Shown here: positions 20,030 through 29,947 of the stretch, piece by piece
Layout: each line of letters starts with the position of its first letter
Numbering within the stretch: the first letter of the stretch is position 1
Assembly: GCA_031763025.1 (NCBI GenBank)
Contig: JASSKH010000009.1
Span: 5,028,512-5,092,511, forward strand
Source: Macrocystis pyrifera
Lineage: Eukaryota; Sar; Phaeophyceae; Laminariales; Laminariaceae
DNA length: 64,000 nt
Reading direction: 5' to 3'
The notes under the pieces: model-generated
The model's input: the letters and a program-made list of their open reading frames with translations, nothing else
Told to the model about the DNA's origin: nothing
The model's database searches: none
Program-made: the position numbers and the translations under genes

Positions 20030-21557
20030 TGGAGAAAACTCAACCATACAGAACAATTGTCAATAAAAACATCTCAAGTCAAAATAAAAGCATATCACCG
20101 TAGAGTGAACGCTACGACACACCTCGAGAACACTGCCACAGCTCAGTGCTCCGTGGTCTCAATTAATACTATTGTCGAACCCGTACCGGTGTTTTTGAAA
20201 GACAAATGCTCTATCCCCCCTCAGAGAGAGATGGCAGTACAAGTAGAGTCGGTGAAAGCACCGACCGAAACCACTGCTGCACTAATTGAGCCACTGATCG
20301 TCACGGTCGAGGACATTGAATACTTTCAATTTACGATAGTTGCTCGTACAGTGTGCCACTGGTCGACCACTGATAAATCAGCAGTCGTTCAAATCGCAAA
20401 CCCGTCCCATCAATACGCATACCTGAAACGGAAACCATTGCTCGGACATATTGCATCCGTACCAGGAGCCTTGAACAACACGACCAGTGCAATTCAGACC
20501 AACAGCAGGACAATAGAATCTACACGCAACGAACTCCGTGCAGCACTTAGTACGGCGTTTGATAAGACCACGTTCACACCTGGCGAATGCGTATAAGTAC
20601 TGGAGCTATACACCAAATATCGAACTTTTTTCTCTGTCACCACAAGAGCTAGGTAAATGCACCCTAGCCAAAGCAACATTTCCCCTTGAGCGAGGAACAA
20701 ATCCTGTATATAGATCTCCGTACCGGGCAAACCCACGCGTACAGGAGACTATCGACAAGTGCGTGAGCCAACTGGGAAAAGATGGAATCATTGGACAGCG
20801 CCCTAGTCCCTGGGGTTCCGCAGTAACTATTCTCGCAAAATCAGACGGCACTCCTTGGTTCTGCGTAGATTACAGGTCGACAACAAATAAAAAATCTGAT
20901 CAAGAAGTCATGGTCTATGCCCAACTTAGAAAGCCGTCTTGACACGGTCGGAGGAGCACGCTTTATAACCGTATGCGACGTACAAAGACGTATCATCAAA
21001 TACCAGTAGCAGCCAGTGAACAAGATAAAACTGCTTTTGTCACGCAGAATGGAAAGTGGGTCTTCAAACGCCTACCCTTTTGTATAGCTAACGCGCCGTT
21101 TCTGTTCTCGCGAGTAATGTCATTAGCTTTTGCACACTTTGGTCCGAAACGTGGTCCCTTGGTATATATGGATAACTGTATATGTTGTTCATCAACCTGG
21201 GAAGGCCACCTACAACTGCTAGAAAATATGTTCAAAGCATTGCAAGCAGCCGGTCTCACCCTGAAACCATCGAAAGTACAGTTTGGACCCCGAGAGGTTC
21301 AATACTCGGGACAGATACTGACAGCTGACGGAATTCGGATTGGTGAGGATCGCGTAAAAGCTGTAGTTGACCTACCAGCACCTAAAACCATTAAAGAGTT
21401 GCCGTCAGTACTTGGAACGGTCAATTTTGTCCGCAAGTTCATACCAAACTTGTCTAGCGTCATCGCACCCCTGGCAGCCCTCACAAAGAAAGAGGCCGTC
21501 AAGGAGGTAGCTGAACGTTGGAACCCAGAACACGACCAGGCGTACGCAACAGTTTAA
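20030..21557 (+). pseudogene. Ty3/gypsy reverse transcriptase (chromovirus-like)
   Basis: The pre-RT linker (20,030-20,596) carries VCHWSTTDKSAVVQ and similar text. RT starts at about 20,620 with YRSPYRANPRVQETIDKCV, KDGIIGQRPSPWGSAV and WFCVDYRS. A stop near 20,940 and a frame change precede YHQIPVAASEQDKTAFV, FKRLPFCIANAPFLFSRVM and the catalytic box LVYMDNCICCS (21,165-21,176). The second Asp of the YxDD box is Asn, which should abolish polymerisation. The connection LPSVLGTVNFVRKFIPNLS is typical of Ty3/gypsy. The frame ends at 21,557. Confidence 0.85.
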
Positions 21558-22288
21558 CAATTGCTCACCCAGGCGCCCATTATACAGTTCCCCGAAATTT
21601 CTAATGACTTTGTGATACACGTTGACGCTTCAGAGGCAGGCGAGCATTCCTCGCCCAGCAGAACGGCGATGACCTCGAAATAATCGCATAATTTAGTCAC
21701 CGCTTCAATGACAGCCAACGCCACTACTCCGGTTCACTCAAAGAATGTTACGCTGTTGTGTTGGCAATACAGCACTGGCGGTCCTATTTATGGGGACGAC
21801 ACTTTGTATGTATGACGGATCATGCGGCACTACGGTACCTGTACTCAATGCAAGACACATCGAACATGTTAACACGCTGGGCGATCGCATTACAGTCGTA
21901 CGACTTCACCGTCCAACACAAACTCGGTAAGCTACATGTCGTGTCCGACACGCTTTCTCGAATGTTCGCGTTTGAGCATCGGCAAGAGTTCGCTGAGCCG
22001 TCCCTTGCACCTATTTGCCGGAATACACCAGATGACCCCGGACTACAAACAGCGCGAACTCCCTGCCCTTATCAGGTTTCCGCCGACAAACTGACTAATC
22101 TAGAACCAGTACGCAGCGATAGAGAGCGTTTTAGTGTGAAGTCAGTATTCGCGAGCGCGACCAATGTTTTCATGTCCGTCGATCAAGAAAAACTCCGCTC
22201 GGCTCAAGCAGCAGAGCACGGCTACATGCAGCACGCAGACGCGCCCTTACCCGAGAAAGAAACGAAAGCAACCATGTCATACTATTGA
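21558..22288 (+). pseudogene. RNase H of the chromovirus-like element
   Basis: HVDASEAG (first Asp) is followed after a frame change by SLKECYAVVLAIQHWRSYLW (Glu), CMTDHAALRYLY (Asp) and HVVSDTLSRMF (last Asp position). This is the usual Ty3/gypsy RNase H order. The 176-residue frame from 21,758 continues into a linker without recognisable domain. Confidence 0.8.
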
Positions 22289-22359
22289 GTACATGACAGA
22301 ATGTTTTCAAATCGTATCTTTCGGGACACCTTAAAAAAAGAAGCACATTTCGCGATCAG

Positions 22360-23400
22360 TTGATAGTGCCAGAAGCCCTTGTCGGTTTAATTCTGCACGC
22401 TTACCACGACCACGTCATGTCAGGAAAACATCTCGCATCCAGACCGACTTACGATGAAATCCGCCATAAATATTGGTTGGGTGCGAAAAATGCCAACCTT
22501 GCCAACGACGAACACCAGCACACGTCAGACCCAAACTCCCAACAGGCCATTTGCCTGTCGAGCGACCGTTCCAAAGAATATCGGTTGACTTGGTAGAGCA
22601 CAAATCGGTACGAACTTCAGCCGCAGGGATCGAATGTAAATATGTTCTCTCGATCATGGACCATCTGACGCGTTTTGCAGTGCTGGTACCGGTCCGTGAC
22701 AAGGCGGCCGACAAAGTAGCCCGGTCTATCATCGAACGAATAATTAGCATTTTTCGGCCCACCAGAGACCTTGCAGTCAGATCAAGGCCCCGACTTTGAA
22801 AACAAGGCAATATACCAGCTGCAACAGATTCTCGGATACAAAAAGACCCGAACGACTCCGTATCGCCCGCAGGGCAATTCGGTACCAGAACACGTACACT
22901 CCACCATGCACAACATGCTGGCCATGCATAGCGCGATAGATCAAGAAACTGGGCATCACTGTTACCGTTCGTCCAATTAGCTCACAGCACTAGTTTTAGT
23001 GTTACGATGCATGAGACGCCATTTTTCCTGCTGTTAGGGCGACAACCTCGACTTCCAGTCGATACAATTCTCGGAATTCCTCATGTAGGAAGAACAGCAG
23101 ATACCGAAGAATTCGCAAAAAACACGAGGGACAAATTGCAGATCGCTTTCGACCTTGCACGCCGAAATCTTACCGAGCGTGCAGACAAACAAGCAGAAAA
23201 TAACAGCAAACTCAAACCGTACCCCGTGTTCAAACCTGGACAGGAAGTACTCGTGTACAAACCATACCAGGACGCGGATGGTCCCAACCAAAAACTGCTG
23301 CTACCATGGCGAGGACCGTATGTCGTCTGCTCACCACTATCACCAGTGGTATATAGAGTATGACGTACGAACGACACCCGAGAGGTGTCAGTCCACCTAG
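22360..23400 (+). pseudogene. Integrase with GPY/F motif, frameshifted
   Basis: This DDE integrase would insert the cDNA. The zinc-binding part is split between two frames: His pair in HAYHDHVMSGKH (22,360 frame) and Cys pair in CEKCQPCQRR (22,473 frame). Core residues are Asp in RISVDLVEH, Asp in QSDQGPDFENK (22,771 frame) and Glu in PQGNSVPEHVH. A further frame (23,007-23,363) carries TPFFLLLGRQPRLPVD and the GPY/F module LPWRGPYVVCSPLSPVVYRV, then VHLAHIKPYI. Frame changes lie near 22,475, 22,770 and 22,980. The family is clear; the copy is dead. Confidence 0.85.
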
Positions 23401-23519
23401 CCCACATTAAGCCCTACATTACACGGGAAACACCGCCGGCACCTCAATTCGAGAACCTTGTGGAATTGATTTGGGGGAACCGATCTCCATACCGTCCAGA
23501 CGAGGCTCAACCTTGAATT

Positions 23520-23780
23520 GAGTCCTATTTCGTAGACATGGTAGTAGACCATAGACGTGGGCCTGGCAGAAAAAGCCCCCACAACTACAAATACCGTCTG
23601 AGGCTTCGAGGGTACGGCCCGGAGTCGGACTTCGAGTATCGCGCAGACGAAATACCCCAATGTCACGTATTAATCGCCGCATACCGAATCCAGAAAGGTT
23701 TGCAACTCGCGATAACCCCACCATCTTCGCCCCCCGTCCTCTCTCTCGGGAAACGGAAGCGTAAAGTAGGCGAGGGATGA
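23520..23780 (+). CDS. C-terminal chromodomain of the LTR element
   Basis: The frame from about 23,520 (first ATG 23,538) reads YFVDMVVDHRRGPGRK, then YKYRLRLRGYGPESDFEY and ADEIPQCHVLIAAYR, and ends in a basic tail KRKRKVGEG at 23,780. This follows the chromodomain pattern: V-x-x-I-hydrophobic-DHR, then +W+GY with ESD/TWE, then a C-terminal helix. Chromodomains of chromoviruses direct integration to marked chromatin. Some aromatic-cage positions differ (Leu and Phe/Tyr for the usual Trp). Position after the GPY/F module supports the call. Confidence 0.7.
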   Translation, partial: ESYFVDMVVDHRRGPGRKSPHNYKYRLRLRGYGPESDFEYRADEIPQCHVLIAAYRIQKGLQLAITPPSSPPVLSLGKRKRKVGEG

Positions 23781-24587
23781 GCACAAGTTGAGACAGCGCT
23801 AAATACGTACTCAACGCTCCGCGGCGTAACGAAAACCACGAACAAATTGGCAAACACAGTTGACTCAGCTGTTGGCATGAGAGTCAACAACGGTGATGAG
23901 AGTAGCACCGTCAGGCATGGCAAAAACACATGTGTCTACTAAGATCTGATGGGCACTCTAACCGGCATTCCGGTAGGAATAGCCGGGGCAAGGAGACGCA
24001 AATAAAATTGTTGTGCTCATCGATGGAAGGCTGTAAGAAACATGATAATTCATGCCCAGGCCCACACTGAGTTATGGACAAAACAGCAATTCCACCGTCT
24101 TGTCGCACATAATTGTTCGAACTAAAACCCACACTCTCAGGGAATGGGAGCCACGCGACTCCGCCCCCCTTAAAACGAGGTTGCCAGTTGATGCACTTGA
24201 ATCAACCAAGTCGACCTCGCGTGACCGCCCAACTAATCACGAAAATAATAATTAGGGTTCGGCTGCCCGTGGTTCCCAGAACAGCAACCACGGGAGCGCA
24301 CTAATAGTACGTGTGGCTACGCGGAATTGGTGCGTTGAGATAAAGTTTGGAATTACCAAACAACTTCAGCATAAGCTGTCAGCGTGTAAGCTTGAAAATG
24401 TATGCATCTTCGCTGGACCGGTTTTTAACAGCCATATTTACTCAATATGTCGGCTATAATGAGTGCATGAACGCATGTGAAGGCTTCTGTTTTTTTATCG
24501 GATAAATCAGCACCCTGCTTCCTACGCAGTCATCCTCCCGATGACCGCCACAAGACCATCCCTATAGCTGCGATGGGCTTGCGGCGA
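23781..24587. other. Non-coding tail of the LTR element
   Basis: No supported gene lies between the chromodomain stop and the 3' LTR. Several short open frames have no recognisable domain. This is a normal untranslated interval for the family. Confidence 0.6.
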
Positions 24588-24603
24588 ATAAAGAGGGGGG
24601 CGA
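24588..24603 (+). promoter_or_regulatory. Polypurine tract
   Basis: AATAAAGAGGGGGGCGA lies directly against the 3' LTR start, where the plus-strand primer is generated in LTR elements. A similar GAGGGGCGTG also precedes the 5' LTR at 14,050-14,059. Confidence 0.65.
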
Positions 24604-24969
24604 TGTGGAAGCCAGGGTCGGAGTTATCGTAGATCTCGTAACACGCACGCGCGAAGGACATGTCACCGGTCAAACAATATCAAATCTCGAGTCAAGAACG
24701 GTCTCACGTCATTGTGACGGTGTAGACCCGTCCTCGGGAGATATATATCGGGAGATACGTAATCCGCCACAGACTCTGGGGTGACCAAAATGGTCCCCCG
24801 CCGCGTCAGACTAGCTCTAACATCTCCTTGCTAAATATCAACCAAGAACTCTGCTCGGCTTACGTCGGCCGTAACGACGGCTACAAAGGACCCCCGATCC
24901 GCGACCTCATAACGGCGACTTCTCCGCGACGACCTAGCTACGAACGACCAGCACAGGTACAACATTACA
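24604..24969 (+). repeat. 3' LTR of the chromovirus-like element
   Basis: The LTR is 366 bp, TGTGGAAGCC...AACATTACA, colinear with 14,060-14,450 apart from substitutions and loss of one internal short repeat. It is followed by the target duplicate CGTG. Confidence 0.9.
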
Positions 24970-24973
24970 CGTG

Positions 24974-25956
24974 TGTTCGTTATTTTAGTTATTTCTATAT
25001 TCGCTTTGTCAGTATTCCAAGACTATTTGCTCCCCGGGCGGCCTATGTTACGGCAAGCTCCCCGGGGTGAGCTGTCAACGCTCACCTGAGTCGCCTCCTC
25101 AGTTCGTACATTGGACCCTTCGGCAGTCCCAGTGGCTCCAGAGCTTCGCTCAGGCGAGAGCGAAGCAAACCATAACCAAAACCCTCGATTGCGAGCGATG
25201 CAGATACTCGATTATGCCCGTTATCATGAGTAATGATGCGTATATGCGAGCGAACAGTCGGTTTAGCCTTTAATCCTTTAATCCTTTATTTTTCAGTCCT
25301 TTAATCCACTTTTCAGGTTTTGCACGTATTCTCTTCCTTGCCTGGGTGGCGTCTAAAGACACCCGGTGTTGGCCACAACGCGGCATGCGTTGTACACCTT
25401 GGTCAGGCGTTCGACATTCAGCAGACTGAAACTGTCTGTTAAGTGAAACGCAAGTCCTATACCCACAGAGTTATCCGCCACTACTCTGCGTCCGACGACT
25501 CCAGGCTGCATGCCTCGACCCGTCTTACTTTAGATTACTCCCACGTCCCTCCGCCGCAACACCCCCCCAAGTCTGGTGCTATCTTCCAGATCTTAAGAAA
25601 GCGCGGCCCCTGATGACGGAGCTCTTCCCCTTTCTCCCCCCCCTGCCCATTCCATCCCCGCCAGACCCGCCGTTTGGACCAACGGTTTAGGCCGGGGTGG
25701 TCGCCAGCGCCCTCCCTTGCCTCCCTTTTTCCCCCCCCTGCCCATTCCATCCCCGCCAGACCCGCCGTTTGGACCAACGGTTTAGGTCGGGGTGGTCGTC
25801 AGCGCCCTCCCTTGCTTTAGCCTTGCCCATTCAGCTCCGCCCATTCCCCGTCCGGGTACCTCACCCGCCAGTACGGTTCGCTGATGTCGTACACCCCTCC
25901 GTCAAATACCTTTCTTCGACCTCTGCTGTCCGTGAACTCCCTCCTGACTCGGGTTC
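24974..25956. other. Spacer between the two LTR-type elements
   Basis: No gene is supported. CTTTAATCC repeats lie at 25,267-25,310. A 95-bp tandem pair is listed separately. This interval should hold the 3' LTR of the minus-strand element, but no partner sequence was found near 33 kb. Confidence 0.4.
25635..25830 (+). repeat. 95-bp tandem duplication
   Basis: GCCCATTCCATCCCCGCCAG starts at 25,645 and again at 25,740. The following bases through GTTTGGACCAACGGTTTAGG and CAGCGCCCTCCCTTGC are nearly identical in both copies. Confidence 0.85.
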
Positions 25957-26667
25957 CTATCGGGTGTGCTCTGAGCGCCTCTTCCCTGGAAGCCGCCTCT
26001 CTCTCCCCCTTCGTCGGTGTCCCAGCCGGACGAGCCCTGCAACCCGCGTCGTGGTAGAGTTCCCACAGCGGTGAAACACATCCAATTGCAATGGGGTGAA
26101 ACTCTCCCTAGCCAACTCCTCCGTCATCCAGCTGGATTCCCCCCCATCTTGATATCTTCCTTTGTACTCCGAGGACCACGCGTCTACGCCTTCCCACACG
26201 ACTCTGCGGTCGCCCAGCGTGTATAGCGGCGCTGAAGTCGTGGACGCCTCGGCCAGTCTCACATCCGGTCCCCACGCCAAGTGTGCAAACTCGTCCTCGA
26301 AAGCGTGGCGCAAACCTGCTGGGCGTTCGTGAAAGGGCCTCATGTTCGCTGCCGACACCATCATTTTCCTGCTACTGTGGCCCTTCAGGTTGACTGCATA
26401 ACTGAGGCCCTGGTGCACCACCTTTCTTACCTGCCACGGCCCCGTCCAGTGTTCGTGTGCCAACTTCGGGTGAACTCCTTCTCGCGGCAATGCGCTCGCT
26501 ACTTGCTTGACCAGCACGTGGTCCCCTGCCTTGGCTTGCCCCCCCCGGTGAAGCTCGTCCAATGCTGCCGTTGTGGCTTCGCCTAGCTCGGTCGTTGGCG
26601 GCTTGCCTGTCCTCCAGGGCTTTGCACACCTCTTGGAAGGCTTGCTGTTCGTCTGCCGCGAAAGCAT
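25957..26667 (-). CDS. GPY/F module and chromodomain-like tail
   Basis: This is the C-terminal part of the integrase polyprotein. HEHWTGPWQVRKVVHQGLSY resembles the GPY/F module. Further on, DRRVVWEGVDAW and YKGRYQDGGESSWMTEELA are chromodomain-like (strand, then GxY...ESSW, then a helix with LQLDVFH). The end is basic (RRRGRERRLPGKRR). It overlaps the integrase frame (26,372-27,463) by about 300 bp in another frame, which indicates a frameshift rather than a separate gene. Confidence 0.6.
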   Translation of the reverse strand: MLSRQTNSKPSKRCAKPWRTGKPPTTELGEATTAALDELHRGGQAKAGDHVLVKQVASALPREGVHPKLAHEHWTGPWQVRKVVHQGLSYAVNLKGHSSRKMMVSAANMRPFHERPAGLRHAFEDEFAHLAWGPDVRLAEASTTSAPLYTLGDRRVVWEGVDAWSSEYKGRYQDGGESSWMTEELARESFTPLQLDVFHRCGNSTTTRVAGLVRLGHRRRGRERRLPGKRRSEHTR

Positions 26668-27463
26668 CCAATCCTCCTCTGTACTCTACGCCATCGATCG
26701 TCGGCGTAATCGAGTCCGGCTGCGTGCGGGCATCTCGGCCAAACAGTAGGCGGAATGGGGTCGGGTTAGCCAGCAGGCTGGGGTCGGGGGTGACGCGCGG
26801 TATCCAGCAAGCAGGTAGTACGTAACTGTCCCACGACCGGGGCCACGACGTACAGAGCTCCGACAGCACCTCCTCAAGGCATCCCCCTGCTCGCTCGACT
26901 GCCCCCTGTGCCCGGGGGTGGTTAGCGGGGCCGTAGTCAATCGACACCCTTAGCCACTGACACAGGTGTTTCACCACTTGCGCGGTGAACTCCCCCCCTG
27001 CATCGCTCCGGATCGACCGCGGTACTCCGAAGGTCAAGAGGAGTTCTAGCAGTTTGCGGCTCACCCCTAATGCTTCCTTGGATCGCAACGGGTATGCAAA
27101 CAGGAATTTGCTGGCTCGATCTACCACGACCAAAAGGTACCTGTTGCCCGCAAGCGACTCCCGCTTAAGGTCCTGGACATCTACCTCGAGGACTTCCCAG
27201 GGTCGTAAGAACCGGGCCGGCATCATAGCCACACGTTGACTACTGGCCCTCTTCCTTCTCCTGCACCCGCGCGAAAGCACATACTCGCGCACGTCCCTGA
27301 ATAGAGTCGGCCAGCTGTACTTCCCTTTTACTAGCAGCGTTGTACGTGCCACCCCTGGGTGACCGAACGTGCTATGAACCAGGGCCAACACCCCCGCACC
27401 AGGGTTCTGGGTATGGCCAACTTTGTTCCTCTTTTCTTGGGGTGTGCCATAGGATCCCCTCAT
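26372..27463 (-). CDS. Integrase (DDE)
   Basis: The zinc-binding part has HSTFGHPGV (two His) and YVLSRGCRRRK, where only one of the two expected Cys remains. The catalytic core is complete: Asp in LEVDVQDLKRE, Asp in RSDAGGEFTAQ and Glu in AQGAVERAGGCLEE. TPFRLLFGRDART follows, as is typical of gypsy integrases. The upstream frame at 27,372-27,620 covers the same start in another phase, so a frameshift lies near a C run at 27,391. With an intact triad this is the best-preserved integrase in the window. Confidence 0.88.
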   Translation of the reverse strand: MRGSYGTPQEKRNKVGHTQNPGAGVLALVHSTFGHPGVARTTLLVKGKYSWPTLFRDVREYVLSRGCRRRKRASSQRVAMMPARFLRPWEVLEVDVQDLKRESLAGNRYLLVVVDRASKFLFAYPLRSKEALGVSRKLLELLLTFGVPRSIRSDAGGEFTAQVVKHLCQWLRVSIDYGPANHPRAQGAVERAGGCLEEVLSELCTSWPRSWDSYVLPACWIPRVTPDPSLLANPTPFRLLFGRDARTQPDSITPTIDGVEYRGGLDAFAADEQQAFQEVCKALEDRQAANDRARRSHNGSIGRASPGGASQGRGPRAGQASSERIAARRSSPEVGTRTLDGAVAGKKGGAPGPQLCSQPEGPQ

Positions 27464-27919
27464 AGTCCAACAGGTACGAACCGTCTACGCCGGAGCTTTT
27501 CTTAGCTAAGATAGGTCCTAGCACTCCGTCCCTGTTCTGAGCTTCCGCTAGCCGTTGCGCATCCTGCAGTGTAGCGGTTGTCCGTGCTAATAGGGGCGGA
27601 GGGGGGATTGCAGACTCCAAGTCCCTCGACGCGTCTCCCCGGGGTGCATCAGTTGGGTTCTCTGATACGGCGTCGGGCGGGGGAAGGGTTAGTCGTACCG
27701 GCTTGGGGGGTTGTGTCGAAGTTCGGGATGATGACCGTGTTACCGCTCAGGTGACGGTTGTGATGTCACTCGGCGCTTCCCCGGGGATATCACCTTCGCC
27801 TCCGTCTCTGATTCGCCCACTGTCCAGTTCCGAGAGTTTCGGAAGCGGCCAGATTCCCCCACTCATTCGGCTTTCCACCCCTACCGGAGTGAGGGCTACC
27901 CTTGCCGCAGCTACAAGGT
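27464..27919 (-). other. Pol linker between RNase H and integrase, frames broken
   Basis: The minus-strand frames 27,372-27,620 and 27,747-27,941 are short and in different phases. The first contains LARTTATLQDAQRLAEAQN and LLDYEGILWH, as found just before gypsy integrases. The RNase H frame stops at 27,920 with a TAG. Confidence 0.5.
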
Positions 27920-29932
27920 CTACTGCTGCCAGAGCTTCCACCTCGTCGGCCCCGAGTTCCGAAGGGGGATACCGTCCAACACCGGTCCCTCCGGCCCCCA
28001 GTACGTCTGACGACTCGACCCATCGTCCGGAAATGCGTCATCGATGTCCTCCCCTGGTTGTGTAGAGCGCGATAGCCTCGATAGCGCGTCGGGGAGTTGG
28101 TCGCGAACACTTGGCCGCCATTGCAGTTCTATATCATATTCGTTAAGGCGAAGGGACCACCGGTGTAACTTCACTGAGAGAGTTTGGCTTTTGAACAGCC
28201 AGATTAACGCCGAGCAGTCGGTGATCAGAGTGAACCTCCTCCCCCACAAGTATGGTCTGAAGTGTGTCACTGCCCACAACACCGCCATCACCTCTCGCTC
28301 GGCGGGCGACCTCCTCGAGTCGGCTCGTGACCACTTGTGGCTAGCGAATGCTACCACGTGCTTTGAGTCGTCGATTACTTGGGTGAGTGCCGTCCCTGTC
28401 CCCAACTCGCTGGCATCCGTGTGTATCGGAAATGAGGCGTTCCAGTCAGGCATGGCCAGGATTGGGGGTGAGGTCAGGGCCTGAACCAGCCCCACCAACG
28501 CCCTGTCTTGTTCCTCCCCCCACGGCACCTTCATCTTTCGCGCCCGTTTCGAGGAAAACCTCTTCTCTTGAAGTAGATTCGAGATAGGAGCTACGAGGGC
28601 GCTATATCGGGGTACGAACTTCCTCAGGTAACCGGTCATACCCAACAAGACTCTCACCTCCTCTACAGTATCGGCCTTGGTGAGCTTGGCGACGGCGTCG
28701 ATTTTGGACTGCGACAGACGCACTCCCAGCCTGTCCACCACCATGCCAACAAACTCCTGCTGCGGGCAGCACCACCAGGATTTTGAGACGTTCACCGACA
28801 GGCCCGCCGAAAATAGTTTCTCAAGCACTTGCCCCACAAGGGCCAGATGTCCTTCTACCTTCTTGGTGTAGATGATGATGTCTTCAAGCCAGTTCTGTAC
28901 TCCTTTGCTGTTCAGCAGGCCGAGGGCCCCACCAACAAAAGCGGCGAACCCTGCTCGTAAAGTCTTCAATCCAAATCCGCATCGGTTGAGTTCCCACAAC
29001 GTCCCGTGAGCGTCTCGAAACGCGGTCTTGTGCTTGTCTTCCTCGGCGATCTCCAGTTGGGTGAAGCCCGACGCTAGGTCTATCGAAGTGAAGCAGCCTG
29101 CCCCCTTCATGCCATCGAAGATGCTTTGGATGTCTCCGAGGCCTCCACTGTCCGACTTTAGCAACGTGCTGAGAGCTCCATAGTCCTGGCAAACCCTCGC
29201 CGCCCCATCTTTCTTGCGGACGACTACGAAGCTAGCCGCCCATGCCGATGACGACCTGCGGATGGCCCTGGATTCAAACTGCTTCGCCACTTCACTCTGA
29301 ATCATGGCTTCCTCCTCCGGCGAGTATCGCCGTTGTTTGGCTGCGTGTGGCATGCTATCTTCTCTGATCAAGGGTAGCCGAAGCTTGGCCCCTTTGCAGG
29401 CGGGGACGATCTTTGGGTTAGCTGGGAACAGTCCTCTGTCGTGGTAGATCCGCAGTAGCTCGAGTAAATCCGCCTTGTACCCTTGGCTGAGCTGCCCCAT
29501 GTTGGCTTCGGCCAGGTCGACCCCTGCGTGTTCTGCAACCCTTTCTCCGTGTCCCATTTGCCATTCCGCTCCCGTTCCGTCCACCTCCGAGCCTGGGATC
29601 CTCTCCTCGGGTTGCTCCAGCCGTAACCGCATCCTCTCGGTATCGCTCGCGTTGGTTGCGTATACCTTCGCCACCACAAGACCTTTCTGGATAGCTAGTG
29701 GCGCCTTTGTCCGATTGACGACTTTGCACTGGAGGGGGTTGCCCGGGTACCACCACTGTACTCCCCTCGCTACCCCCAACTCAGCTCCGAGCTCCATATC
29801 GAACGGCCTCGTCGGGGCTACCAATCCCAGTTGTCTGTCCTGGGGCTGGGGACCCCTCACAAAGGCTTCCGTCTGCATACTGACGAAACCCCCCACCTCT
29901 ACCTTCTTCGCCATGCGCAGGTACCACTGCAA
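27920..29932 (-). CDS. RT-RNase H polyprotein
   Basis: This 670-residue open frame is the longest in the window. RT motifs in order are KLRLPLIREDSMPHAAKQRR, FVVVRKKDGAARVCQDYGAL, CFTSIDLASGFTQLEI, CGFGLKTLRAGFAAFV, then the catalytic box VQNWLEDIIIYTK, in which the first Asp of YxDD is Glu. RVLLGMTGYLRKFVPRYSAL is the connection. RNase H shows FPIHTDASELGTG, PAEREVMAVLWAV, LITDCSALIWL and RDQLPDALSRL. The frame is the same as the protease frame above, separated by one TAG. The Glu could be a family trait or a disabling change. Confidence 0.9.
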   Translation of the reverse strand: MQWYLRMAKKVEVGGFVSMQTEAFVRGPQPQDRQLGLVAPTRPFDMELGAELGVARGVQWWYPGNPLQCKVVNRTKAPLAIQKGLVVAKVYATNASDTERMRLRLEQPEERIPGSEVDGTGAEWQMGHGERVAEHAGVDLAEANMGQLSQGYKADLLELLRIYHDRGLFPANPKIVPACKGAKLRLPLIREDSMPHAAKQRRYSPEEEAMIQSEVAKQFESRAIRRSSSAWAASFVVVRKKDGAARVCQDYGALSTLLKSDSGGLGDIQSIFDGMKGAGCFTSIDLASGFTQLEIAEEDKHKTAFRDAHGTLWELNRCGFGLKTLRAGFAAFVGGALGLLNSKGVQNWLEDIIIYTKKVEGHLALVGQVLEKLFSAGLSVNVSKSWWCCPQQEFVGMVVDRLGVRLSQSKIDAVAKLTKADTVEEVRVLLGMTGYLRKFVPRYSALVAPISNLLQEKRFSSKRARKMKVPWGEEQDRALVGLVQALTSPPILAMPDWNASFPIHTDASELGTGTALTQVIDDSKHVVAFASHKWSRADSRRSPAEREVMAVLWAVTHFRPYLWGRRFTLITDCSALIWLFKSQTLSVKLHRWSLRLNEYDIELQWRPSVRDQLPDALSRLSRSTQPGEDIDDAFPDDGSSRQTYWGPEGPVLDGIPLRNSGPTRWKLWQQ

Positions 29933-29947
29933 GCTGCCGTCGTCCTC

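Larger units (their letters stand above)
14056..24973 (+). mobile_element. Ty3/gypsy chromovirus-like LTR retrotransposon with nested LINE
   Basis: LTRs at 14,060-14,450 and 24,604-24,969 enclose Gag, protease, RT, RNase H, integrase and a chromodomain in canonical Ty3/gypsy order. A 4-bp target duplication CGTG is at 14,056-14,059 and 24,970-24,973. A tRNA-primer-type site follows the 5' LTR and a purine tract precedes the 3' LTR. A 2,984-bp LINE plus a 5-bp duplication splits it; without it the element is about 7.9 kb. Gag, RT and integrase frames are broken many times, and the LTRs differ by roughly a tenth plus indels, so the insertion is old and inactive. Confidence 0.9.
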
